From positions 496,001 through 560,000 of the forward strand of contig NZ_QWGG01000003.1 in NCBI RefSeq assembly GCF_003730195.1: a DNA stretch of 64,000 nucleotides, in the 5' to 3' direction. The position numbers were made by a program, and so were the translations under genes. The notes beneath the pieces were generated by a model. That model ran no database searches. It had not been told where the DNA came from and was given only the letters and a program-made list of their open reading frames with translations. Below, in pieces: positions 1 through 8,729 of the stretch (position 1 is the first letter of the stretch; each line of letters begins with the position of its first letter). This DNA comes from Halosimplex salinum. Lineage in GTDB: Archaea; Halobacteriota; Halobacteria; Halobacteriales; Haloarculaceae.

Positions 1-99
1 GATGTTACTCACACCTGGCTCAGGCTTACTACCGACTTACCTGTCTATAACTATTCCTCGAAAACCCTTGCGTCGGACCGCTGGGTTACCAGCGACACC

Positions 100-1050
100 A
101 TGACAGATTCAGACGACCCACACCCGATCGCGGAACGCATCGCACGTTCAGTAACACGAGCCCCCGAGGAGGGGAGTAGCTCCCGCCGCGGCTTCCTCGC
201 CCGCTCGGCGCTGGCCGGCGGAGCCCTGCTGGCCCTCGGCGGCGGCACGGGCGCCGCGCTCGCACAGGAAGGCGACGACGACGACGACGGGATGACGGCC
301 GACGAAATGACGGCCGCTTTCGACGACGTCGACGGGACCGACATCGACGTCCTCAACTACGCGCTCACGCTCGAACACCTGGAGGACGCGTTCTACCAGG
401 AGGGGATGGACATGTTCGACGAGAGCGACTTCGTCGACGCCGAGAGCCTGTCGTCGTACAGCGAGGAGTACCGGCGGGAAGTGTACGCCTACGTGCAGTC
501 CATCGGCGAACACGAGGCCGCCCACGTCGACGTGCTCACGCAGGCCGTGGAGCTGCTGGGCGGAGAGCCCGAACAAGCGGCGACCTACGACTTCGGCGTC
601 GAGAGCGTCGACGACTTCCTCGCGCTCGGGGCGGTCCTCGAGAACACCGGCGTCGCGGCCTACGCGGGCGCGGCCCCGTTCGTCGAAAGCCCCGACCTGC
701 TTGGCGCCGCGCTGTCGATACACAGCGTCGAAGCGCGCCACGCGGCCGTCCTCAACGAGGTCACCGGCGAACCGCCCGCCCCGGACGCCTTCGACGCGGC
801 GGCATCACAGGCGGACGTGCTCGAGGCCGTCGGTCCGTTCATCGCCTCCGACACCGGCGCCGAAACGGAAACCGACGACGGGACGGACGACGGCACCGAG
901 ACGCCCACGGACGACGGCACTGCCACCCCCACGGACCACGGCACCGACACCCCCACGGACAACGGCACCGCGACCCCAACGGATCACGGTACGGCCACCG
1001 CGACGGACGACGGCGAGGGGACCGACACTGGGACGGCGACGGACAGCTAA
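100..1050 (+). CDS. Tat-exported ferritin-like domain protein with Thr/Asp-rich C-terminal repeats
   Basis: 316 aa. A twin-arginine signal (R29-R30, then GFLARSALAGG and a hydrophobic stretch ending at an ALA-Q site near residue 55) predicts export. Residues about 85-240 form a four-helix ferritin-like domain with candidate metal ligands E92/E95, an ExxH at E139-H142, E181 and a second ExxH at E211-H214. The tail (about 250-316) is an octapeptide repeat of Asp, Gly, Thr and Pro. In this family the fold binds di-iron or is purely structural; activity here is unknown. It probably sits in the cell envelope with the tail as an O-glycosylatable stalk (inference). A TATA-like TATAACT lies at 46-52 and a T-run follows the gene. 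Confidence 0.85.
   Translation: MTDSDDPHPIAERIARSVTRAPEEGSSSRRGFLARSALAGGALLALGGGTGAALAQEGDDDDDGMTADEMTAAFDDVDGTDIDVLNYALTLEHLEDAFYQEGMDMFDESDFVDAESLSSYSEEYRREVYAYVQSIGEHEAAHVDVLTQAVELLGGEPEQAATYDFGVESVDDFLALGAVLENTGVAAYAGAAPFVESPDLLGAALSIHSVEARHAAVLNEVTGEPPAPDAFDAAASQADVLEAVGPFIASDTGAETETDDGTDDGTETPTDDGTATPTDHGTDTPTDNGTATPTDHGTATATDDGEGTDTGTATDS
886..1005 (+). repeat. Five 24-bp in-frame repeats encoding a DxGTxTPT octapeptide
   Basis: Residues 263-302 of the ferritin-like protein are five consecutive octapeptides (DDGTETPT, DDGTATPT, DHGTDTPT, DNGTATPT, DHGTATAT). The repeat is visible at DNA level with an exact 24-bp period, so copy number may vary between strains. Confidence 0.9.
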
Positions 1051-1089
1051 CCCGGTCGAGGCGGTCCGACTCCGGCGACACGTGCGACA

Positions 1090-1095
1090 TTTTTT
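1090..1095 (+). terminator. Poly-T tract downstream of the ferritin-like gene
   Basis: Six consecutive T residues on the coding strand 39 nt after the stop codon. Archaeal RNA polymerase terminates at such T-runs without needing a hairpin. Confidence 0.5.
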
Positions 1096-1163
1096 CGACG
1101 GGGCGGTCCGACCGGCGCTCGTCACCCACCGTTATCTGTGTCCGCTCCGACCTCTCGATCGAT

Positions 1164-2129
1164 ATGCGCGCTGTACGCCTCCACGACCACGGCGGTCCCG
1201 ACGCGCTGACAGTCGAGGAGACAGACCGACCGGACCCGAACCCGGACGAACTACTCGTCGAGGTCGCCGCGGCCGGCGTCAATCCCGTCGACACGTACTT
1301 CCGCGACGGGTCGTACGAGCCGGTCTCGCTCCCCTTCACGCCCGGCGTCGACGTCGCAGGCGTCGTCGCCGCGACGGGCGACCGCGTCGACGAGTTCGAC
1401 GACGGAGACCGCGTCTTCGGTACCGGCATCGGCAACGGCGGCCATCAGGGCGCCTACGCCGAGTACGCGACGGTCCCCACGGACCGGGTCGTCCACCTGC
1501 CCGACGACGCCGACCTGACCGAGGCGGGTGCGGCGGGCGTCGCGTCCGTGACGGCCTGGCGGGCGCTCGTCGACCACGCCGACCTCGACCCGGCCGAGCA
1601 CTGCCTGGTCCACGGCGGGTCGGGCGGCGTCGGCCACGCGGCCGTCCAGGTCGCCGACGCCGTCAGCGCCCGAGTGATCACGACCGCCCGCGAGGAGTAT
1701 CACGACGCGCTCACGGAGATGGGCGCCGAGACCGTGCTCGACTACGGCCGCGACGACCTCGCCGACGCGGTGACGGACGCCTCCGCCGGCGGAGTCGACG
1801 CCGTCCTCGACCACCGACTGGACGACTACCTCCAGTTCGACGCCGACGTGGCCGCGACCGGCGCGCGAGTCGTCGGCATCGGCGAGAACAGCCCCGACCC
1901 CGGGTTCACGAACGACGGCGCCGCCCGCTCGAAGGACGTGTCCTACCAGTTCATGTCGATGTTCAACACGCCCGACCTGCGGGTCCCGCTCCGCGGCGTC
2001 GCCCACCTCATGGAACGCGGCGCCCTCTCGGTCGAACTCGCGCGCTCCTACGACCTCGACGAGGCCGGCGAGGCCCAGCGCGCCGTGATGGAGGACTCGT
2101 TCCTCGGCAAACTCGTGATCGAACCGTAG
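1164..2129 (+). CDS. Zinc-independent NADPH:quinone reductase family (MDR superfamily)
   Basis: 321 aa, the usual length for quinone oxidoreductases. The N-terminal GroES-like half carries GVNPVDTYFRDG and TPGVDVAGVV. The Rossmann half has the nucleotide-binding motif VHGGSGGVGHAAVQ at 149-162. The catalytic and structural zinc cysteines of alcohol dehydrogenases are absent, which puts it in the zeta-crystallin/QOR branch. Expected role is NADPH-dependent one- or two-electron reduction of quinones or enones in the cytoplasm. It is a stand-alone gene and the substrate cannot be told from sequence. Confidence 0.88.
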   Translation: MRAVRLHDHGGPDALTVEETDRPDPNPDELLVEVAAAGVNPVDTYFRDGSYEPVSLPFTPGVDVAGVVAATGDRVDEFDDGDRVFGTGIGNGGHQGAYAEYATVPTDRVVHLPDDADLTEAGAAGVASVTAWRALVDHADLDPAEHCLVHGGSGGVGHAAVQVADAVSARVITTAREEYHDALTEMGAETVLDYGRDDLADAVTDASAGGVDAVLDHRLDDYLQFDADVAATGARVVGIGENSPDPGFTNDGAARSKDVSYQFMSMFNTPDLRVPLRGVAHLMERGALSVELARSYDLDEAGEAQRAVMEDSFLGKLVIEP

Positions 2130-2165
2130 GCGGTCGACGGCGACGAGAGTGGCGCGGCCGGCCCG

Positions 2166-3095
2166 TCACAGCACCCGGTTGACCGGGTCTTCGCCGGTCC
2201 CAACTCGGCGGACGCTCTCCTCGAGGATGGCGGCCACGTGGCGGTAGTAATCGCGAGTGTAGGCGGCGCAGTGGGGCGAGACGATCACGTCGTCCATCTC
2301 CCACAGCGGCGACTCCTCGGGGAGCGGTTCCGTCTCGAAGACGTCGAGCGCCCCGCCCGCGATGTCGCCGTCCTGCAGAGCCGATACGAGCGCCGGCTGG
2401 TCGACGACGCCGCCTCTCGCGACGTTGATCAGGTAGGCGTCCTCGCGCATGGCGTCGAGTTCCGCGGCGCCGATCAGGTCGCTGGTCGCGTCGGTCAGCG
2501 GGACGGCGAGGACGACGAACCGCGCGTCAGCGACGGCCTCGCGGAGGTTCCCGGTCGTGTACACCCGGTCGACGCCGGGTTCGGGGAGCGGGGAGCGTCG
2601 GACGCCGACCACGTCCATCCCGAGCCCGGTCAGTCGGTCGACGATGCCGCGGCCGAGGCCGCCGAGGCCGACCACGCAGGCCCGCTCGCCGGCGACGGTC
2701 CACCCCTCGTCCCAGCCCGGGCGAGACCACTCGCGCTCGGTCTGGTTTGCGGCGTGGTCGTGGATCCGCCGGGCAAGCGCGAGGGCAAACCCCGCGACGG
2801 TCTCGCCGACCGCGTCGCCGTGGATGCCGGTGCTGTTCGTCAGGACGACGCCCGCCTCCCGGAAGCGGTCCTGGGGGAACCGGTCGACCCCGGCCTGGAT
2901 CGAGTGGACCCAGTCGAGGTCGAGGAAGGCATCGCGGTGTTCGAGCGTGACGACGGCCTGGCAGTCGGCGAGCGAGTCGGGCGAGCCGTCGACGACAGTC
3001 ACGCCGACCGAGGCTGCCGCGAGCCGCTGTGCGAGCGGCTCCGGCGGGAACACCGCCGCGACCGATTCGTCGATCCCGATCCGGTCGATCTCCAT
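2166..3095 (-). CDS. D-2-hydroxyacid dehydrogenase (NAD(P)-dependent)
   Basis: 309 aa. The Rossmann motif GLGGLG is at 143-148. The family catalytic residues are in place: Arg227 (in VARGG), an acidic residue in DVFETEPLP (Glu254/256) and His275 (in SPHCA). The N-terminal substrate half has the expected NSTGIHGDAVGE segment. It reduces 2-keto acids or oxidises D-2-hydroxy acids; the haloarchaeal relatives are characterised as broad 2-ketoacid reductases (family knowledge). The next minus-strand gene downstream faces the plus-strand quinone reductase, so transcripts converge here. Confidence 0.88.
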   Translation of the reverse strand: MEIDRIGIDESVAAVFPPEPLAQRLAAASVGVTVVDGSPDSLADCQAVVTLEHRDAFLDLDWVHSIQAGVDRFPQDRFREAGVVLTNSTGIHGDAVGETVAGFALALARRIHDHAANQTEREWSRPGWDEGWTVAGERACVVGLGGLGRGIVDRLTGLGMDVVGVRRSPLPEPGVDRVYTTGNLREAVADARFVVLAVPLTDATSDLIGAAELDAMREDAYLINVARGGVVDQPALVSALQDGDIAGGALDVFETEPLPEESPLWEMDDVIVSPHCAAYTRDYYRHVAAILEESVRRVGTGEDPVNRVL

Positions 3096-3180
3096 GGTCG
3101 AACGTACTCGGCCGCGGATAGTAACGGTTGCTCCGAACCGGGCTTGCCCGGCGACGGTCGGTAGGGCCGCCAGCGGCCCG

Positions 3181-4362
3181 TCACTCCCCAGTGGGGAGCC
3201 GTCCGGCGCGCGCGAGCGCGGCCATCCCGACGGTGATGACGCCGACGAGGACCGCGTAGCCGCGGAAGACCCCCGAGTAGGAGAGCCCGAACTGGGCGAG
3301 CGAGCCGACCGCGACGCTCCCGGGCGCCTGCATCAGCATCATGACCGCGCTGTAGCCCGAGTAGGCGCTCGCGCGGTTCTCGTCGGGCAGCGAGTCGAGG
3401 AGGTACGCGTCGGCGACCGGGAACAGGCCGTGAACCACGAGGCTCATCACGACGGAGACGGCCGCGACGGCGAGCCAGCCGGTGACGAGCGTGAACGCGA
3501 ACAGCGTGACGACGAACCCCGCGAGGATGCCGAGCAGGACGGAGAGATAGGAGAAGCGGTCGGCGAGGCGCCCGGCGACGACGAACGAGGGGACGCCCGC
3601 TGCGAAGGTCACGGTCAGGAGGGTGTTGGCCGGCCCCGTCGCGATGCCCTTGGCGCCGAGGTAGGTGACGTAGAAGTTGAACACGCCCTGCCAGACGAAC
3701 CCCGAGAACCCGACGAAGACGACGCCGGCGGCGACGAGGTGCCACTGGGCGCGGATCGCCCCCAGCAGGTCGCGGTCCTCGACGCCGGCCGTCGGCAGGT
3801 CCGCCCGGCGCAGCGCGAAGACGAACACGACCGTCAGCGCGAGCGAGAGGACGGCCAGCGCGCGGAAGGAGATGCGCCACGACCCCATGGCGATGGCCAG
3901 CGAGACGAGAAAGGGGGCCGTGACGGCGGCGATCTGCGAGGACATCCCCCGCAGGCCGACCGCCAGCCCAACGCGGTCGGGGTAGAGTTCGCTGACCAGC
4001 GGGTTCGCGGCGATGAAGAACACGCCGGAGGCGAGTCCGACGAACAGCGCGCCGGCGACGGTGACGCGGATGTCCGGGGAGAACGCCGTGAAGCCGGCCG
4101 CGGCGGCGAGGAACAGCCCCATCCCGACGAGCACGCGGTGACGAGCGACGCGCGTCAGGAGATACCCCGTCGGGAGGCGGGGGAGCGCGCTGCCGACCCA
4201 GACGGCCGTCGCGGCCAGTCCCGCCGTCGCCGGACTGACGCCCGAGCGGATGAAGAAGTCGACCAGCGGCGCGAACGCGATGCGCCCGAAGTTCACCAGG
4301 AAGGAGAAGGCGCAGATGGAGACGAACACGCCGGCGCGCCCGCGGGGTTTGGCGGGGCTCAC
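3181..4362 (-). CDS. Major facilitator superfamily transporter
   Basis: 393 aa from a GTG at 4362, with 12 predicted membrane helices that begin at VFVSICAFSFLVNFGRIAF. The short loop TGYLLTRVARHRVLVG fits the MFS A-motif position between helices 2 and 3. The frame stays open upstream to another GTG at 4554, but those 64 residues are Arg/Gly-rich without structure, so I prefer the start next to the first helix. The substrate is unknown. The gene is divergent from the FMN reductase at 4650. Confidence 0.82.
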   Translation of the reverse strand: MSPAKPRGRAGVFVSICAFSFLVNFGRIAFAPLVDFFIRSGVSPATAGLAATAVWVGSALPRLPTGYLLTRVARHRVLVGMGLFLAAAAGFTAFSPDIRVTVAGALFVGLASGVFFIAANPLVSELYPDRVGLAVGLRGMSSQIAAVTAPFLVSLAIAMGSWRISFRALAVLSLALTVVFVFALRRADLPTAGVEDRDLLGAIRAQWHLVAAGVVFVGFSGFVWQGVFNFYVTYLGAKGIATGPANTLLTVTFAAGVPSFVVAGRLADRFSYLSVLLGILAGFVVTLFAFTLVTGWLAVAAVSVVMSLVVHGLFPVADAYLLDSLPDENRASAYSGYSAVMMLMQAPGSVAVGSLAQFGLSYSGVFRGYAVLVGVITVGMAALARAGRLPTGE

Positions 4363-4649
4363 GACGGCCAGCTCCGGGGTGGGCCCGCTCGTCGCGACCC
4401 GAACCGGCGGCCGGACGACGACGCGATCTGCCCGTCCGGGGCCGGACGGCCGACGATGCCGCTCGAAGAGGTCACGTTCCCCGGTCGCTCCTACGAGCGT
4501 TTGAACCCCTCGCTCCCGGTCGATACTTCCGTTTGCGGCCCGTTCACGAGACACTCGGACCGCGGCCGGCGCGCGGTCGAACCCCTCTCGAATCCTACCA
4601 AAACGCGGTTCAGCGAACCTTTATTCGCGCGGTGCTCCGATCCTGATAC

Positions 4650-5207
4650 ATGACCCGCCCCGACGTCGTCGCAGTCTGCGGGAGCCGTCGCGAGGGGAGT
4701 TACACCCGCAGAGCCCTCCGTATCGCCCTCGACGCCGCGAGCGAGGCCGGCGCTCGCACGGAACTGCTGGACCTGCGAACGGTCGACCTGCCGCCGTTCG
4801 ACCCCGACGCCGAGGAGGGGGACGCCGTCCGCGAGTTCAAGCGCCGGGTCCGCGAGGCGGACGCCGTCGTCCTCGGTTCGCCGGTGTACCACGGCTCCTA
4901 CTCGGCGACGCTGAAAGACGCGCTGGACTACTGCGGCAAGGACGAGTTCGCGGACACGACGGTCGGCCTGCTCGCCACCGCCGGCGGCGGCAGTTACGCG
5001 AGCACGTTCGACCACCTCCGCGTGGTCGTCCGGTCGGTCCACGGCTGGACCGTCCCGACCCAGGTCGGCATCCGGGGCGCCTACGACAAGTTCGACGGGC
5101 CGGAGATCACCGAACCCGGCCTCGAAGACCGCGTCCGCGAAGTCGCCGCCAACGCCCACGTCGCTCCCTCCGCCCCGCCGGAGATCGCCGCCGGGTGCGA
5201 CGACTGA
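4650..5207 (+). CDS. NADPH-dependent FMN reductase family flavoprotein
   Basis: 185 aa with the flavodoxin-like fold signature of the family: CGSRREGSYTRRAL near the N-terminus (phosphate-binding loop) and VLGSPVYHGSYSATLKDALDY in the middle (isoalloxazine contact). Members reduce FMN, quinones or azo compounds with NAD(P)H. A TATA-like CTTTATTCG at about 4618-4626 lies the right distance for a leaderless transcript starting at or near the ATG. Confidence 0.88.
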   Translation: MTRPDVVAVCGSRREGSYTRRALRIALDAASEAGARTELLDLRTVDLPPFDPDAEEGDAVREFKRRVREADAVVLGSPVYHGSYSATLKDALDYCGKDEFADTTVGLLATAGGGSYASTFDHLRVVVRSVHGWTVPTQVGIRGAYDKFDGPEITEPGLEDRVREVAANAHVAPSAPPEIAAGCDD

Positions 5208-5255
5208 CTGTCGCCGCTCCGCTCCGTTCCGCTCCGTTCCGTTCCGTTTCGCGAC

Positions 5256-6167
5256 TCAGATCAGGTCGAGCGTGCGGAGCGTCCGCTCTAGCTGGACCTC
5301 CTCGTCGCGGTCCATCCGCTGGAGCGGCCGGCGCATCGGTCCGGGGTCGAACTCGACGTCGGGGTGGAGGTCCAGCGCGGACTTCACGCCCCCGAGGTAC
5401 GGACCGCGGTCGATGGCCTTCCACACGTCGAACACCGTGCTCTGGAGTTCGCGAGCGCGACCCTCCTCGCCGCCGACGTAGGACTCGTAGAGTTCGACGG
5501 TGAGGTCCGGGAAGACGGTCGAAACGGCGCTGACCAGACCCGTACAGCCGATCTCCAGTTCCGCGAACAGCAGCGAGTCCAGCCCCGCGAGGTAGGTCAA
5601 CTCGGGGTGCTGGTCGATGGCCTGCCCGAGCCACGCCACGTCGCCGCTGGAGTCCTTGACGCCGACGATGCCGTCGATGGTCGCCAGTCGGTCGAGGGTC
5701 TCCAGGTCGAGTTTGTTGCCCATCCGCGCCGGGAAGTGGTAAATGTACACCGGGATCTCCACGGCGTCGGTGACCTCCTCGTAGTGCTCGACGATCGCCT
5801 CGCTGTCGATCGGGTAGTAGTAGGGGATGCCGACGACGACGGCGTCGGCGCCGTTGGCCTCCGCGTCGAGGGCGTAGGAGACCGTGTTGCGCGTGCTCGG
5901 GGCGCTGACGCCGGCGATCACCGGCACCTCCTCGCCCACCTCGTCGACGACCGCCTCGATGACCGCCGCGCGCTCGTCGGGCTTGAGCATCGGGAACTCC
6001 CCGTTCGTGCCCAGCGGGAACACCCCGTGGACGCCCCGATCGACGACGAACCGCGCGTGCGCCGCCGTCGCATCGAGCGCGAGGTCCTCGTCGTTCTCGA
6101 AGGCGGTGATCGTCGGCGGGATGACCCCGCGGATCGAAACGTCACGTGTCGGTCCTGATTGCGTCAT
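5256..6167 (-). CDS. Dihydrodipicolinate synthase/KDG aldolase family protein
   Basis: 303 aa class I aldolase of the DapA/NanA family. The Schiff-base lysine is K171 in GVKDSSGD and the catalytic tyrosine is Y143 in YIYHFPAR. The carboxylate-binding loop is GTNGE at 53-57. It lies 98 bp downstream of a PfkB-family sugar kinase on the same strand, so a 2-keto-3-deoxygluconate (or phosphogluconate) aldolase of the modified Entner-Doudoroff route is more likely than lysine biosynthesis. That pairing is inference; true DapA cannot be excluded. Confidence 0.82.
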   Translation of the reverse strand: MTQSGPTRDVSIRGVIPPTITAFENDEDLALDATAAHARFVVDRGVHGVFPLGTNGEFPMLKPDERAAVIEAVVDEVGEEVPVIAGVSAPSTRNTVSYALDAEANGADAVVVGIPYYYPIDSEAIVEHYEEVTDAVEIPVYIYHFPARMGNKLDLETLDRLATIDGIVGVKDSSGDVAWLGQAIDQHPELTYLAGLDSLLFAELEIGCTGLVSAVSTVFPDLTVELYESYVGGEEGRARELQSTVFDVWKAIDRGPYLGGVKSALDLHPDVEFDPGPMRRPLQRMDRDEEVQLERTLRTLDLI

Positions 6168-6265
6168 CTGTCGATCCCTCCACGACCCCGGCGCATGAAC
6201 CTGTCGCTAGAGGACAGTGATGCGACCCCGCGCCCGGACGGGTCCGACGACGCGACCGAGTCCGG

Positions 6266-7210
6266 CTACGCCACCGAATCCGGGTCGGGTAGTTCGGCCA
6301 TCCCGCCGGCACGAGTCGTCGAGGCGGCGGCGACGGCGTTGGCGCGTGCGAGCACCGCGTCGAGGTCCCGCTCGCCCCCGGCGAGCGCGTCGACGACTCC
6401 CGCGGTGAAGGCGTCGCCCGCGCCCGTCGTGTCGACCGCCTCGACGCTGTACCCCTCGTGTGACGCCTCGGCCGGACCCCACGGCGCGGCTTCGGCCGCG
6501 GCGGCCGCCGCGCCGCCCTCGCCGAGCGTCAGGAAGACGGTGTGCGGACCGCGCTCGTGGAGCTGTGACGCGACCGCGGTGACGTCGGTGGCGTCGCCCG
6601 CCACGCCCGCTGGACCGAGGTCCTCCGGCGACGCCTTGACCACGTCGACGCGGGGGAGGAGCCGCTCGACTTCGGTCTCGAAGTCCGCGTCGGCCCACAG
6701 CTCCGGCCGGGCGTTCAGGTCGAAGACGACGGTGCAGTCGCGTTCGCTCGCCCGTTCGACCAGATCGTGAATCGCCTCCCGCGAGGGCGAACTCGCGAGG
6801 AGGACGCTCCCGACGACGACCCACTCCGCGTCGGCGAGCGTCTCGTCGGGCACCCGCCCGGACCGGAACCGGGTGTCGGCGGTGCCGTCGCGGTAGAAGG
6901 TGAATCGCGGGCCGGTGTCGGGGTCGCCGCTGACGAACGCCAGCGTGGTCTTCGCGTCGGGGTCGCGCTCGACGAAGCGGTCGGGGACGCCCCGGTCGGC
7001 GAGCGTGTCGGCGAGAAAGTCGCCGAACGGGTCCGCGCCGACGCGCGTCCAGAACCAGGGTTTCCGGTCGAGCTGTGCGAGACGGACGGCGACGTTGGCC
7101 GGAGCGCCGCCGGGCCGCCGGGCGAACTCCTCGGTCGCCGCCAGCGCACTGGCGCTCCCCGGCAGGAAGTCGACGAGCGTCTCGCCGGCGACGAGGACGG
7201 TCGGGTTCAT
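6266..7210 (-). CDS. PfkB-family carbohydrate kinase (fructokinase or KDG kinase type)
   Basis: 314 aa starting at MNPTVLVAGETLVDF. The substrate-binding signature GGAPANVAVRLAQL is at 34-47 and the ATP/anion-hole signature DTTGAGDAF at 260-268, with catalytic base D266. The reading frame is open far upstream (to 7768), but that part overlaps the kptA gene and has no kinase homology, so the start at 7210 is used. With the downstream aldolase it probably forms a two-gene sugar-acid operon. Confidence 0.87.
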   Translation of the reverse strand: MNPTVLVAGETLVDFLPGSASALAATEEFARRPGGAPANVAVRLAQLDRKPWFWTRVGADPFGDFLADTLADRGVPDRFVERDPDAKTTLAFVSGDPDTGPRFTFYRDGTADTRFRSGRVPDETLADAEWVVVGSVLLASSPSREAIHDLVERASERDCTVVFDLNARPELWADADFETEVERLLPRVDVVKASPEDLGPAGVAGDATDVTAVASQLHERGPHTVFLTLGEGGAAAAAAEAAPWGPAEASHEGYSVEAVDTTGAGDAFTAGVVDALAGGERDLDAVLARANAVAAASTTRAGGMAELPDPDSVA

Positions 7211-7263
7211 ACCCCTCCCTTTCGCGCCGTCCGGCAAGAGTCCGCGGGGTTCGTTCCCGGTCG

Positions 7264-7947
7264 TCAGCCTCCCTCCAGCACGGACAGGTACTCCGGGGGC
7301 ACCCGCTCGGCGGTGTACGTCGCGCGGCCGCGCCGCGTTATCTCGTGTCCGTCGGCGCGCATCGCCGCGGCGTCGACTTCGAAGACGACCGGGTCGGCGG
7401 CGTGGCGGCCGCCGACGCGGCGAGCCGCTTCGAGGGTCCCGGAGAGGTGGACGAGCTGGCGCGACATCGGTTTCAGGCCCTCCCCCAGGATCGCCTCGCG
7501 GTTGCGCGGCGCGGTGCCGTGATACAGCGTCCCCGGAACCGGGCCGTCCCCCGACGCCAGGTCGACGTCGACGGAGTGGCCGTAGGCCGCGCGGACGCGG
7601 TCGGACTCCGCGGTGGTCGCTCCCTCGTGCGCCCCGCTCCCGACAGCGCCGCCGGTCCGCTCGAAGCGCCCGTTCGGGTCGGTCGCGACGACGGCGGCCA
7701 CGCGCTCGCGGCTCGCCCAGTCGTACTGGCGTTCGGCGGCGGCGACGAGGGCGTCGAACGGCGTCCATCCCGCGTCGTCGAGCCGGAGGCCCGCGTCGTC
7801 GGGGAAGTGCCTGAGCGCGCCCGAGAGGAACTTCGAGAGGCGCCGCCGACGCTCGCCGTCGAGGACGGCACGTCCCTCACGCTCGCAGCCCGGGCAGGCC
7901 TCGCCCTCGAAGACGCCGTGCTCCTCGCACGTGCGAACGTCGGTCAT
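7264..7947 (-). CDS. kptA: RNA 2'-phosphotransferase (Tpt1/KptA)
   Basis: 227 aa. The N-terminal 25 residues form a zinc-ribbon-like cap (C7, H10, C18, C21). The transferase part begins at RRRLSKFLSGALRHFP. It keeps the family Arg-His-Arg-Arg elements: R46-H47, the GHS motif at 123-125, YHGT at 142-145, R163 and VHLS at 166-169. The enzyme moves an internal 2'-phosphate from RNA to NAD+. In archaea, which make no 2'-phosphate during tRNA splicing, the physiological substrate is unclear. The start follows MTDVRTCEEHG. Confidence 0.9.
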   Translation of the reverse strand: MTDVRTCEEHGVFEGEACPGCEREGRAVLDGERRRRLSKFLSGALRHFPDDAGLRLDDAGWTPFDALVAAAERQYDWASRERVAAVVATDPNGRFERTGGAVGSGAHEGATTAESDRVRAAYGHSVDVDLASGDGPVPGTLYHGTAPRNREAILGEGLKPMSRQLVHLSGTLEAARRVGGRHAADPVVFEVDAAAMRADGHEITRRGRATYTAERVPPEYLSVLEGG

Positions 7948-8056
7948 CGGTCGACGGTTCGGCGCTGGCCCGGAAAACTCGTTCGCCGGTCGGCCAGAGG
8001 CGGCGTCTCGCGCGTGCGAAGCGGTGACAGGTCCCGGAGCGCCTCGCGACCGCACC

Positions 8057-8065
8057 GTTTTTTAC
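8057..8065 (+). promoter_or_regulatory. TATA-like element for the DUF5786-type small gene
   Basis: T-rich GTTTTTTAC sits about 30 nt before the ATG at 8091, the spacing expected for an archaeal promoter driving a leaderless transcript. Confidence 0.4.
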
Positions 8066-8090
8066 CTCGATCCCGCTAGCTGAATCTACA

Positions 8091-8261
8091 ATGGGCTTCG
8101 GGAGCTACGACGAATCCGAGCAGGAGAACCAGAACAGCGACGCCGACTACGACGACGAGGACACGCTCAACGTCCACGAGCACAACCACGACGGCGAGGT
8201 CTCCGTCGAGGGCGGCGAGGACGCCGACCTGCTCGTCGACCGCCTGCAGGACATGAAGTAA
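8091..8261 (+). CDS. Small acidic haloarchaeal protein (DUF5786-like)
   Basis: 56 aa, read directly from MGFGSYDESEQEN to the TAA at 8259-8261. Strongly acidic and Asp/His-rich in the middle (VHEHNHDGEVSVEGGED), ending LLVDRLQDMK. It looks like the short conserved haloarchaeal family often annotated as DUF5786; function unknown. The gene has its own promoter-like element and sits between convergent or divergent neighbours, not in an operon. Confidence 0.75.
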   Translation: MGFGSYDESEQENQNSDADYDDEDTLNVHEHNHDGEVSVEGGEDADLLVDRLQDMK

Positions 8262-8289
8262 GTCCTCGACGCGTCACACCACAGTCCGC

Positions 8290-8628
8290 TCAGTGCGCGG
8301 GGGCGTAGGCCTCCGAGAGGACGTTCAACACGAGGACGCCCGCGACGACGAGCGCCATGCCGACGACCGCGGCAACATCGATCCGTTCTTCGAAGACGAC
8401 GACGCCGAGCAGCGCCGTCCCGACGATCCCGGCGCCGGCCCACGTCGCGTACACCAGCCCGACGGGCAGGTCTTCGAGCGTCAGCCCGAGCAGGTAGAAC
8501 GAACCGACGTACCCGACGACGACGACGGCGCTGGGGAGGAGGTGTGCGAACCCGTCGCTGGCCTTCAGCGCGGCGGTTCCGGTCACTTCCGCGGCGATAG
8601 CGAGCGCGAGCGTCAGATAGGGGCGCAT
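8290..8628 (-). CDS. Small multidrug resistance (SMR/EmrE) family efflux protein
   Basis: 112 aa with four membrane helices, the SMR length. The start MRPYLTLALAIAAEVTG places the essential proton/substrate-coupling glutamate at E14, as in EmrE. The family signature VGLVYATWAGAGIVGTALLG follows in the third helix. Members act as antiparallel dimers that exchange protons for cationic compounds; guanidinium-type substrates are also possible. The frame extends upstream to 8721 but without SMR character. Confidence 0.9.
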   Translation of the reverse strand: MRPYLTLALAIAAEVTGTAALKASDGFAHLLPSAVVVVGYVGSFYLLGLTLEDLPVGLVYATWAGAGIVGTALLGVVVFEERIDVAAVVGMALVVAGVLVLNVLSEAYAPAH

Positions 8629-8729
8629 GGACGGGCCGACGCGATCCGCCGGAAAACCGCTTGTCGAACCCGCTCCCACTTCCTGTTCGTTCCCGAATAC
8701 TTTAGTCCGACCGCCGCCCACCGCGAGGT

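Noticed and set aside
4363-4554. 64-residue N-terminal extension of the MFS transporter
   Set aside because: Frame is open from a GTG, but the residues are Arg/Gly-rich without structure and precede the first helix; the nearer GTG is preferred.
2449-4653. 734-codon open frame on the plus strand over the MFS and hydroxyacid dehydrogenase genes
   Set aside because: Low-complexity Arg/Asp/Gly-rich translation antisense to two genes with clear family motifs; a GC-rich shadow frame.
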